In this document: positions 48,285 through 58,876 of the stretch, one piece after another
Numbering within the stretch: the stretch's first letter is position 1
Layout: every line of letters begins with the position of its first letter
Assembly (NCBI GenBank): GCA_008360955.1
Contig: LUCM01000663.1
Location: forward strand, 4,968-68,967
Origin: Fasciolopsis buskii
Taxonomy: Eukaryota; Platyhelminthes; Trematoda; Plagiorchiida; Fasciolidae
Direction: 5' to 3'
Length of the DNA: 64,000 nucleotides
The notes under the pieces: model-generated
Seen by the model: the letters and a program-made list of their open reading frames with translations, nothing else
What the model was told of the DNA's origin: nothing
Databases searched by the model: none
Made by a program: the position numbers and the translations under genes

Positions 48285-51200
48285 ACTGAACATTGAATTT
48301 TCGTATGCTTCAAGTCGTATTTTAGACACTGACTGCGTATGAAGCAGGAGTCAACTTTGCCTCGTATTTGTGGTGGACCTGTTTTACGATAATTTACAGT
48401 TCACTCGGATTACGTGCATTAGTGTAAGAACTTTCTTTTCTTCGTCGATATCATGTTAATAATGGACTAGTGTTGCAACGATAATACAAGCATAAATGAA
48501 CAGCTTTAGATGTCCTCATTGATGGGTTCTCAGTGGTACTGAACTGATCGAGGTGGAATGACATCTGTGCCGTTACTACAGGAAATTTGTTCATTGCACA
48601 TGGTGTTATTTGATTGGTACAATTGACTACTTTGGAGGTAACCAGCTGCAAAAATTCAGATCGAAACCGTTTAGTCAGAGGATTTAGATAGATTATTCTG
48701 TTATTTGTGGTTATCTGGGGATCTCATCCACATGTTCATGATTCACACGTTTCCCTTAATGTTCCGATTGATTCACGGGCGACGAGCGCGAAATGTTGTG
48801 ATAGGCATTTTTCTCCATCGAATCTGTCGGTTTGTAAGTGTCGCCTGGGCATGGGACGACAGGATTATGGGTGAATTGGGTTACTGTTTATCTGTTTATC
48901 GCATCGTTCCCTCCACCAGAGGCCTTCACAGTAGATTTCACTTGGAAACTGGGACCGTTTCTGTCTATCGACTTGTGTAGATGCGGACGCGTGTGCGCTT
49001 TGGTATCCTTGCAAGGTGTAGGGATGGGTTGGGGTGCAGTGCACACTGAACAGTTGACCTTATAGAATAAAACGACATGGACCTCAACGTGTAGTGAAAC
49101 TCAGAAGGAGGGTAGTCTGATTTTAAGCACCTTTATATATAAATAATTGTTGTTTTGTTTACGTAAACTTTGTGAATACCTCAAAACTCCGTCAAACGAC
49201 CGTAATCTTCCTCGTTTAGATAGGGCGGAAGAAAACGATGTCCACTCTGTGTGCGTATCGTTTTCATATCTCCAAACTGTACGGTCGATAATGTAAGCAT
49301 TTATTTTGTCTGAATTTTAGTCAGGCTATACCACCCTATCTGTAACATCTGCCGCTTTCGGGCTGGGACTTTAAACTTGCTTGTTCATTAGCATTCGCCC
49401 TTTCCTATTCCCGTTTACATTCGTTAGTGCATACGAGGGTATGTCTAGGTGCATTGGGACGTTACCTATTTGCAACCAAGACGGACTTTACTTTCCTCGA
49501 CTGCATCCAATGACTTTGGGTGTTTGATCACATACGGTTTCCGTGTTGCGTATTATCTGATATTTTCGTAGACTCGAGCTAATATCCTTCAATGAAACGA
49601 AATTAGTACACAAAAATATGCATTATTTTCAGTTTCATTTCCTGCAGTATCGACCTCGTTCAGTTCAACTTAAATTTGGTCCATTTGCTGTGCTTATTAA
49701 TCGTCATCACTGAAGCGAATATAAGTTGAAAACAAAATGAGCGATCGTAAATAATATCATCACGAAGATAAAATTGTTTTACTGAGAAAGTAGACTAGTG
49801 CATTCCATCGAACGTTGGCGATAATATATTCTGATGTACATTCTCACCACCAAGTTTGACCCAACTGCAGTGAAGCTTGTCGGTAATTTGCTTGTATTAG
49901 TATTGGGTGCTTTACGTTTTTGTTCTTTGTTGCTCCATTGTAAATACACGATATTGGTATTCTGGACTCTGTGAACGTGTATTTGTGGATTTTACCTAGT
50001 CTCTAATGTTCGACTGTCAGCGGCTGACTGATTATCACCACCTATTCAGACCTCCGAGTGACTGGTTCATAAGTTGCTACTGCCGGTCACCTTACTATAC
50101 AGCTCCCCTCTTCGCTGTCGCTTTTTTACTGTTGACCGTGGCTTATTTGTCAAGGGTGTGGATTGTCGTACTAGGGCGATTGTCAAATGGTAAATTGGTT
50201 CCCATATCTTTCGATTCATTCTTTTCGCTGTTGTTAAATTTGAAATAAAATTTCTGCTTATTACTATTTGAAGCATTGTTTTACTCCGACGTCATGAACG
50301 ATACCACAGATTGTCAGGTCTGAGATGTGAAGTTCTACGTTCGCCGCTACCGGCATCAGGATTCAGTCGGCTGGTAACAGACCACTCAGTGGTTCTTCGA
50401 CACGTCACCGAGATCGTCGAACCATCCGTGCTCGAACGTGTTGCAAGTGTCGATACATATGAACAAACCCCTTCGGCTAGACTTACGGCCACGGAATGAT
50501 TAAACGTTACTCTAATGGCTTATCTGGCCTGTGCAGTTTGACTCGTTTTTAATCCTTCAAAACACTTCGTTGGTTATCCATACGGAAGACTGCCGCATAA
50601 TCCTTATTGATCTTTGTAAATACAATTAACGGAGTTAAACGAGAAGAGTGGCCGTGTATCGTATCTCGTTTTTAACCACGAGCTTATGATGGGATGATCA
50701 TTATGTGTTGGTGTCAGTCACTTGAGTTGAGAAACAGAGTAAATAACGGACTTTTATTATTTTCATCTTAATTATTGAAATAAATAGACCACACATTAGT
50801 TGAAACGATTTCCCAAGTTGCTGAGCTGCGCGTTTAGTTACTGGATGTCATTTTCCACTGTAAACCTAAATGACAGATGAATGTGATGCAGTAGTATGAA
50901 GATAAAAAATGGTACTAAGTTGGGATAATTTTCTCGTCTTAGGGTGACGTTCAGGAGACTGGGATGTTCCATGGGAATTAGGTTGAGTAAATTCCCACAG
51001 TTAGTGTTGATTTCTTCAAAATTGGTCAGTGGATTTAGTGAAAGTGAGTAAACTGGCTGCCAATTATAAGTGGCCACTCCTTGGTGAAGCTTATAAGACG
51101 AACCATCGGTAGCCGTGAGAACTAAGTAACCTCATAACTGAGCCATGACGAAGAAACAGTAGCAACGTCACTGATAGTATTCAATCTTAACCTTTGGACC

Positions 51201-51407
51201 TATAAAGAATTTTATGGTATTGCTGCAGTTCAAGCCAGTGTGAGATCACTGACAAATATGATGCCTTTGTCAAAGATGAGGGATTGTCGCCGACCCCCTT
51301 TTAAGCCCAATCGGAAATTCGATTTATCTCACTGCATTCAATTTCGTCTTAATTTTATACCCCTAATCTGCTGCTTCTACACTATCTGTCTTCACTGTGG
51401 TACTCAG
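48285..51407. other. 3' part of the large intron
   Basis: No exon could be supported. Two overlapping plus frames at 48,705-49,065 look protein-like in places (VDFTWKLGPFLSIDL) but lack a family match and clear splice pairs. The last 45 bases before 51,408 are pyrimidine-rich and form the acceptor. Confidence 0.35.
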
Positions 51408-52033
51408 CCAAAGGATATTGTCGAACCACCCTGGTATCCAGCTGCCCCTTCTCCGGAACCGTTAAAACTACGCGTGATCGGCTTGATTCCACATCCGAAG
51501 GCAAAACTGAGCACAAGAAAATCTGATGATACTTTACTGACACGACGTTCTGTTGGAACTCTTATGGACATCACACACCATGTGCTTTGTAGACCGGCTT
51601 CATTGCGTAGCACCGGCGAGCGTGCGTTTGATGGATCTTCACCATCTGGCCCCACATGCTTGTCCACAATGCGTCCAGCACCCAACGAGCTTGAGGAATT
51701 TTCGCCTTTTCAAAATGGTCCTTTGCACGGGCTTCAGCCAAGTATGCTCACATACGCTGCGGGGGGCCTGGGCGCGAGATTTGGTTGGTCCGATCAGATT
51801 GTACTTGCCATCGGAGGGTCTTCTGGTCTCCCTTCGCCCATTGTTCCCAGCATCTATGGTCCTGCATACGGTCCAAAGGAGAAAATCTGGCCGTGGAGAG
51901 ACTGGCGGGGTCCTACTGTCCGACGATGGATGTTAGAAGGGTTCCGCATTCAGGTTTCTCGTAAACATTTAAGACGAATAAATGGATGGCAGATCTTACG
52001 CAGTGATCTTCGTGACAGAACGCCGATAAACGA
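51408..52033 (+). CDS. TMEM132-like protein, central ectodomain exon
   Basis: A 626-base exon encoding 208 complete codons. The acceptor is a long pyrimidine tract ending GGTACTCAG (51,407), phase 0. The donor is CGAGTACGT with GT at 52,034, leaving two bases. Landmarks of the TMEM132 core appear in order: PKDIVEPP (family PKDLIGVVP), PLKLRVIGL (family VPVKVVSV), VGTLMDITHHVLC (family DGTVTxxxxSVEC, residues about 49-61), a block starting IWPW (family VWVP, about 160), and GFRIQVSRKHLRRINGWQI (family [21 protein letters not shown], about 179-196). The stretch between the cysteine and IWPW is longer than in vertebrates and rich in Gly/Ser/Pro (for example AIGGSSGLPSPIVPSIYGP), a probable lineage-specific insertion. 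The frame is open upstream to 51,240, but the acceptor and homology support 51,408. It joins in phase to exon 53,200. Confidence 0.75.
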
Positions 52034-53199
52034 GTACGTCCAACTGTCACTTGTTTGTGGGTTGCTGAATTTGGCCGATGTTGTCGTTGTTGTTTTCCAT
52101 CATAATTGGCTTTATGTATGCTCCGATTTCACGTCTTGACCTAACATGTGACAGCGCTGTTCCCTGTTATTATCATTTATTCACGTCTGTTCCCGAACTG
52201 TTTGACTAGGCAAATCATGCCCATTTCGAACCGCTTGTTCATTCCTTTGTCATTCACCCACTTAAAACTGGAATTAAGTGGAAGCGATATTTAGGCAGCA
52301 CGGCTAGCTATCTATTTTTGTCGTCGACACGCCCCGACGACTCTGTTCATGTCTGCTGACGGGTCGCTCAAATCCCCTTTGTTTGCAGGATGCCATTTCT
52401 GTTGTACTTTGTACCCGTTAAAAAAGCCGCCATTCACTAACTGTTGACTTAATTCATTCCTTGCAAGTGAATTAAGTGGTTCATTGTGACTGGCGAATTA
52501 TGTTAAGCGGCATTCATTCTTGTGCTTGCGCACCCACATTTAACATCCTCTGATCAGGTGCCATCTGTTATTCTGTTTTTCGTTTCTGTCTTTGTGTTGA
52601 CGCGCGAATGCTCCCACTAGCATTTCTGTTATTGCCCGGCCACCCTACCGTTGACTTCATTTCCACTGTGAACCCGAGCCGCCTTTGTTGCTTTGCGATG
52701 TTTTCGTGGGACATTATGGATTCTCGAAACAGTTTATAAGGATCTCCCCGAAAAAGCGCTGTGAATGTTGTAATTTGATCAGCGTAAACTTTGGGTGCAT
52801 CCTTTTCTCCATTTGGTGGAATGATGGCATCTGACCCCATGTGCTCTGGTTGTCTCATCTATGGTATTCGCAATCGGAACAGAACCAAACGTGACTGCTA
52901 TCTTCCCCCTTTGGTTCGGTCTCAACTTCGAGCATTACAAAATATGGTTTTATCTCGTTGCTATTGATTTGTTCAGCATAACTATGTTTCCGTACCCAAC
53001 TTCGCTCACGTGGTCAAAAAACCCACAGGAAGGGTTGGCAACCGGTGGACAGAATCTTTGCGACCGAAGCGTTTCAAACATTTAGTCGATTTCGCGCCCT
53101 GACGTGAGGGCTTAGTCAAACTCACCCTGATTGCTTTTCAGCGTAACGTAATCTGCCTGAAATTTTCACTACTTGTTTAAGATTTTGATTTGTTAAGAG
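52034..53199. other. Intron
   Basis: A minus-strand frame at 52,858-52,568 (96 codons) and a plus frame at 52,861-53,085 are open but have no recognised domain. No repeat was seen. It ends at the acceptor TTGTTAAGAG. Confidence 0.45.
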
Positions 53200-53393
53200 G
53201 ATGAAGAGAAGGGGGTCAAAGCGCATCATGGTGCAGTTAAGACAACTGATGACTCATTTTGCATCTGGACAGCAAACAGTCACGTGGTACCCGGTCTCCT
53301 CTACCGTGAGCACGATCGATGACCTTTGGTCGCGCATGCTTAACCCACCACACCTGTTCCCAACTGGATTGAGATGTCGGAACCCTGGAATTA
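53200..53393 (+). CDS. TMEM132-like protein, exon with MVxLRxLMTHF motif
   Basis: The acceptor TTGATTTGTTAAGAG ends at 53,199. The first base completes the Glu codon left by the donor at 52,033. The translation starts MKRRGSKRIMVQLRQLMTHF and aligns with the family block [20 protein letters not shown]. It then reads VSSTVSTIDDLWSRMLNPPH (family [20 protein letters not shown]) and GLRCRNPGI (family LMGQELGMTTI). The order and spacing follow the preceding exon exactly as in the family. The 3' end is unresolved: the frame closes with TAG at 53,426, and GT dinucleotides at 53,376, 53,394 and 53,400 are weak donors. The 53,394 site would join in phase to 55,806. Confidence 0.6.
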
Positions 53394-55805
53394 GTCTTTG
53401 TTCAGCCGAGAACAAAGGCCTTAACTAGACAATTTAGGTTGTTGGTCCATTGTTCGCGTCAGTCATCCGCTATTCAGTCGTAATGGTGCTTAAACTTCAA
53501 GGAGCACGTATTCCTTCACAGAGTAAGCAAAGTAAACTGAGTGTTTTGAACCCTTGAACTCCTAGCTATTCTTAATTGGCAACTTGCTGGTTCGTGACGC
53601 ATTTAACTAGGTATTACGTGAGTGTGCTATCCTAAATGCAATACAATTTTCAGTTCATGGTTATTGGCGTAATTAATCTTGGGTTAGCCCCAATCTCAAC
53701 CCAATCAACTGGAAAACTTACCATTACAGTGATTGCACTAAAGAATCATTGGTCACTATTATCTACTTTGTAACTTCTGTTTGCGATGTGCTTGTGGGTC
53801 TCCCTGCCTTTTTAGTCTCCATTCGAACTCAAGTGGTACGGAGACTTTTTTTGCACAGATCGCAGATATCAAAGCTTCATAACTTTCATGAATGGTAAGA
53901 TATAGCCATAGCCTACATTATGGTTGCGGAACTGAATTCTGCCAGCATGATTGTGCGTGGTTTGAAAACACTATTTTGTACTACCAAACCCACTGACGTT
54001 GTCCAAGTGGTCGACCACCACTACAACCGACTAAATTGGTAGCGAATCAGGTAAAACCCCAGTACACTAATTAATAATTATCTTCTATGGAGGACTAACG
54101 TAGTGTTGACAATATCTGTCCAAATTATGCTTTAATTTCTTTCTACTATCGATACCTTTATTCGCTATCAGAAAACACCTGGTTTGGGTTTTCTCCAGTC
54201 TACTCTTCCAGTCTAGTTAGGGGAAACCAGTCATCTCTCATCATAAGGACGTACTTTTGTTTTCTAGTTACGCCTTAGCAGTGTGTTAGCACCCACTTCC
54301 CACCTAGTCGGAACGTGGAAACGGTTTCCAGCTCTGAGGAGAATTTATGCATTAATGTATCACTATAGAGACAAGAATATTCAGGGACGATTGAGTGGAA
54401 TAGCTTCTACGATCATAGAGCGATATCATTATTTTTCGGGTGCGAAAACGCATGCCATCCCAAGACTTTGGAACCACTTTCATTTCTGCTATCTTTAATA
54501 ACGAAGTCCCTTGGAGTTTTTCGGAATTTGGTTTAATTAGACGCATTTTCCGGCCGCAGGGAGGTAGATTGATAGATGAATAGGTAGGTTGGTAGGTGGG
54601 TTGGATATAGGCAGTGAAATTGATAGACAAAGCGGTTGGTTGATAGGCAGATAAATAGGTAGTTTGGAATGGCATAAGGAAAAATAGCCGCTCTTTCCGT
54701 CTCGCTCTGGCTGGGTTCTGAAGAAAAAATGAATTAGTTAGATACACTATGCTTCTAGGCCGTTTGTATTTGAAAAGATTCAGGTCACATTGTATATCAT
54801 GGAAAATGTATGGACAAGTCCTCGCGAAGTCAGAAAGCAGGCGAATGGCCCTACGTTTTCTATATGAATGAGAGAACAAAATTTCACACATCTACTTATG
54901 ATGTTATTTAAAGTACTTAACACTTTTCCAACCGTCGATTTGCGGCCACTGATCAGTTGGCGTCCAGCAGGCTAACTTACAGCTCACGGTTTTAACCGAA
55001 AACGATCACGCTAGGTAAGAGCTTTTAGACGTAACCGTAGTGTTTCGTATTTGTCAGCTAACCACTGGAACGTTCACGGATCAGAACAATGCCTGTAGAG
55101 TTTTTCAGCTGTGAAAGTGTTTTCGGTCAGCGGAGCACATGTAGTGAGTGAAACGTGATAAACTATTTGGTCGCATGACCACAATAGTACTCCTTTCTTT
55201 GGATCATTTCAATATGGTTGTCTGACTTTCATTATCAACCCCGAAATGCCAAGAGACTGTTTACAGGTTGCCACACCTATTTAAACACTAGAAACTACTT
55301 CTTTGGTCTTCCCTTTGTGAAATCCACTCATTCTGCGGCATTGATTGCCATTCATTCCTCTAATAGAACTTTCATGGATGTTTGATGTATTCAGTAACCA
55401 AGTGGCTTGGAAATTGTCGAGAATGAGTACTTTATCGATGAGACATTTGCCACCCGCGGTAAACGATTCAAATGTAAAACATGCTCGTGTAATGCGAGTT
55501 TGCCACTAGCAGCTGCGTATTTGTAAAATCGGTAGAGCACCACGTTCCACTACGTCCGGTGAGGTATCACCTTGTGTCCCGATGACGGTATCCTGTTTTT
55601 CCCCTCTTTGTTCACTCTTCAGTTCAATTTGAATCAGACCTTCATATTACAATTAGATGTATGCTGGTTATCTTTCCCGGATCCTAGATTATTATGTTTC
55701 ATGCTTCAGATTTAACGTTTCCTCTTAGTCTTGTGACAGGGAAAACCATTCTTCTTCCTTAAGGTATTTGTTAGGATCAGAGTTTTTGTACAGTTCGCTG
55801 TGCAG
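53394..55805. other. Intron
   Basis: Contains a degenerate GATA/GGTA-type simple repeat at about 54,553-54,666, which produces the 179-codon minus-strand frame at 54,891-54,352. No exon or mobile element was recognised. Confidence 0.4.
54553..54666. repeat. Degenerate tetranucleotide repeat (GATA/GGTA type)
   Basis: Interrupted runs such as TTGATAGATGAATAGGTAGG and TTGATAGGCAGATAAATAGG occur over about 110 bases. Confidence 0.7.
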
Positions 55806-56123
55806 TGATTCTCCGTATGGATTGGTTCTCTCTGATTGTTAAGGATCCGTTTGTGGCTATTCCTGTAAGGACGTCAAATGAAGGCTTGCTTGTGCTTCCA
55901 GTGTCATTGGGAGAATTATCCTTCGAACTATCACTTACATATCCACACAGTGATACCAGACCGGACAATACTCATGAAATTTACTTGTACAAATGCGTCC
56001 CTCAATCTACCACTGGTGGATTTGATAGAAGCATCCTACCTCTCCAAAAATACCTACTAGGATCTCATCTTGTCATATCGCAGCCGAAGCGAATAGTTCA
56101 CTCGGTTTCATCGGTTGGTACAG
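55806..56123 (+). CDS. TMEM132-like protein, probable exon after the 53.2-kb exon
   Basis: Open from 55,775 to 56,155. Candidate acceptors are TTTTTGTACAG (ends 55,793) and GCTGTGCAG (ends 55,805), both giving the same phase. The donor is GGTACAGGTAGTT with GT at 56,124. The translation reads ILRMDWFSLIVKDPFVAIPV, then LPVSLGELSFELSLTYPHSD, with QPKRIVHSV near the end. In vertebrate TMEM132 the comparable stretch is [20 protein letters not shown], then LVTGLSLSLQLSPG, then RPKQEAAIS. The pattern of hydrophobic positions agrees, but few residues are identical. The exon belongs to the same strand and order. Its link to the preceding exon depends on an unproven weak donor. Confidence 0.45.
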
Positions 56124-57048
56124 GTAGTTCCACCAGCCATTTGTTCGTTATCTGACCTTGCTGCAGTTGTAGTTTTTCCGGAATTCCAATCTTTGTGCCC
56201 TGTTTCAATTGATTTTCTTCACTCGGGTTCCGAGGCACGGAACAAAGGCTGAATAAACGAAGCTGTCGTGTTTTTTGTAAGTCCCAAAAGTGTTTATTTT
56301 CGTCCTCAGAAAGTGCTGTACTCGTCTCATTTTTCGTCCACGTAAGTATAAAAACACTACATATCGTATAAACCAATATGTTCAGGTTTCCGGTCCCAAG
56401 TTGTATCGTTTGTGCGAGAAAGTTCTCTGTAGGGCAAGCCCTTTATGTAGCTGATTAGGAGAGAGCGCTGTAAATCGATCGCTATTCTGCTCCTTTTCAA
56501 AATCTAAACTTTGTATTTGAAGTTAACTTATTTCATTTGGCTCCGGGAATAAACTGTTCGAAATGTGCCTAGTATTTCATCTATTTGCACTCATTATTTA
56601 CGTTCTTGCCTCTCAGTCTGCTTTTATTTGTTTTTGCGCCCTGTTCTTCACTGACTCAGTTCACCATCATTTGGATGCGCTCTTTTCACCCACTGGTCTT
56701 GTCTCACTACGATGTCGGATAGCTTTCTCATCTTGTAGACAACAGTCACTTACGCTATTATTATTCCTTTGTTTTGCGAAACAAATCATGGCCGTCGATA
56801 CTAACTGCTGCGCACTTGCTTTGCTACCCCCGTCCAATGAGGCACCAAGCGCACAAACGCTCACTACTTGCAATTCAGCTCAGTTCCGCTTCAGTCTTTT
56901 GCTGGTCTAGTCCGATTAAGTCCACCGGATGGACTGATTGAAACCGGATTGAATGTCCTACCTCGACCACCTGACATGACTCCATTTGAAGACGTGTGAC
57001 ACATCCGTTGACTAGGTCAGAGAAAATGTCACGCCCGCACACTCACAA

Positions 57049-57049
<1 letters not shown>
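56124..57049. other. Intron or downstream sequence
   Basis: A 115-codon Cys/Phe/Leu-rich plus frame at 56,563-56,910 has no domain, and the opposite strand is open as well. Nothing else was recognised. Confidence 0.4.

Positions 57050-57105
<56 letters not shown>
57050..57105. repeat. Long TA microsatellite
   Basis: About 27 uninterrupted TA units, the longest and purest tract in the window. No RTE 3' end or ribozyme unit was recognised next to it. Confidence 0.95.
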
Positions 57106-57106
<1 letters not shown>

Positions 57107-58708
57107 GTACAAGTTGGCAGATGAAAGATCGATCTACGCACCGTTCATGTAGCCATTTTTTCCTTATATGCTATGCCCTTACAATTGGAGCTAATTTCTC
57201 CTATACTGCTTTCAGACATCCGTTTCCGGATCGTAAATCATGTGTCTGGGCGATGATTTTAATCTCCTACCGCTGACAAATCAGTTCTGACAACCGCTGA
57301 TCGATGTTTCGGTGGTCTCACCCTAGACACATTCTCGTAATAGGGTTGTTCACCGGTCGATGGAGCGCCATTTGAAACTGGTCTTTTTGATATGATGATC
57401 ACAGCCATTAGTCTTGAGTTACTGTGGTGTGATTTTAATTACTACCTCATAGCGTCGTGTATTTAAAAGCGAAATAATCGAAGAATAGAATGAGGTAACA
57501 GATGAAAAGAACTATAAGGACGAGGAAACATTTTGAATACAAAGACGCCACTGACTGCAGCACTTACACATGTTGTCGATCGGTCGCGGTTCGTCTGGTA
57601 CACACTCTCTGTGTGAAAACGCGAAGAAGCAAATCGATCATCCATTGAAGTAGACGAAATTGATCATCCAAAGAATTAATTAGACAGACTAACCGAAAGT
57701 CTTCATAGCCACTAGAAGCAAGCAACTTACATAAATTTAGTTCCGTCAAAACACAGTATGCATAGAATCTGTGGAAATTTGCGCGTTTTATCTTTGCTAG
57801 GTTGTCCCAAATTAACCGTGGCCGGTGTGTGCGTGTGAGTAAAAACGGAAGGCTTGCCTTCAAAATGTGCTAAGTCAAGACAGTTGGACATCATTCACTT
57901 GGTTGTCTTTCAACATCTTGGCAAAATATGTATGCTTGTTTTTCACACACAAACACATTGATACAGGCATACACATGTTCTTATACATGGTATCAGTACG
58001 CTTAGTGACCGTTAAATCCGTATGATGAAGTACATAAAACCGAGCGTTGAAGACAAGTTATATAAGGGATTCTTTAGGCTTATCACATCGGCGATGCGTC
58101 TACTTAAGTGGTTTCTCATCGCAGTTGTCTGATTTTTGAATACCACTGCTACTATTGTTAATGCCATCAAATTCGTTTGTCCTAGCTTACAAAATGTTTG
58201 CGTCGATCCATGTCGAAGGAATCCTTCACAAATCGGCGGTACTACGACGTGCTCATGCTAGAAGAAGCGCATCAAGCAAAATACGACTGAAAGGATTCAT
58301 GGTTACTGTAGCAGAGTTTGTTATCACTTACTCGGTGGTTATTTTTTGCTCTGCATACCTTACGCAATACTACGGCCGGCTTTCGTTTTGATTCAGTAAA
58401 AAGTAAATCTTTTTAGATAGAGTTGACCGTTTTCGGGTTTCATGCATCTATCGTTCGATGATGTTACGTTGCTCCCACCATTTAGACTATTCTAAGCATT
58501 TTTCTGTGGTTGAATATCTGATGAATTCGCCATCTGTTCCCCTAACTGACTGATCTTACGTTTAGCTTGCCCTTCAGATGTGTGTATGTAATAGTCGAAC
58601 TATTCAACTGGCCTCATTCAACTTCGGCAGGTAAGGCGAAAGAAACAAAACAAGTCATTGGAGCAGTCTGTAGAGCGACCATTGTGACTAATCAATGAAC
58701 GTGTTTAG
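57106..58708. other. Intron or downstream sequence
   Basis: No recognised exon or repeat. A 78-codon frame at 58,155-58,391 ends in a hydrophobic stretch (VAEFVITYSVVIFCSAYL) but has no splice context or family match. Confidence 0.35.
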
Positions 58709-58876
58709 TCAAATCCATGTATCTCTTTTAACAACACAGGGGAAGTTGGTTACCCATTCAGATGTTAGCGTACTGTCTATGCCGAAACAGACGACGTCAC
58801 AGGCAGTTCATCGAACATGGGATTTTGTCGTGGCTTCCGATCGGCAGATGCTCATATTTGACGAAGGCATTCGTTT
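58709..58876 (+). CDS. Possible further TMEM132-like exon
   Basis: Open frame with two plausible acceptors, GTGTTTAG (ends 58,708) and the better pyrimidine-rich CTCTTTTAACAACACAG (ends 58,739). A GTCAGT donor lies at 58,877. The translation QIHVSLLTTQGKLVTHSDVS ... WDFVVASDRQMLIFDEG resembles in layout the family block CWVQFSDGSVTPLDIYD ... WPIIAAETEGQG: a beta strand, a G at a turn, an Asp-rich segment, then a hydrophobic strand ending in EG. The phase of neither acceptor matches the 56,123 donor, so an intermediate exon or different ends would be needed. Confidence 0.28.

Noticed and set aside
51240..51407. Upstream extension of the 51.4-kb exon to the first ATG-like codon
   Set aside because: This part overlaps the pyrimidine-rich acceptor tract, and family similarity begins only at 51,408.
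54352..54891. A 179-codon minus-strand open frame as a gene
   Set aside because: Its longest part is a translated GATA/GGTA-type simple repeat (YQPT-like units). No domain or splice sites support it.
57050..57105. Tail of another RTE or ribozyme unit
   Set aside because: No matching 3' untranslated blocks or ribozyme motif lie on either side of this TA tract.
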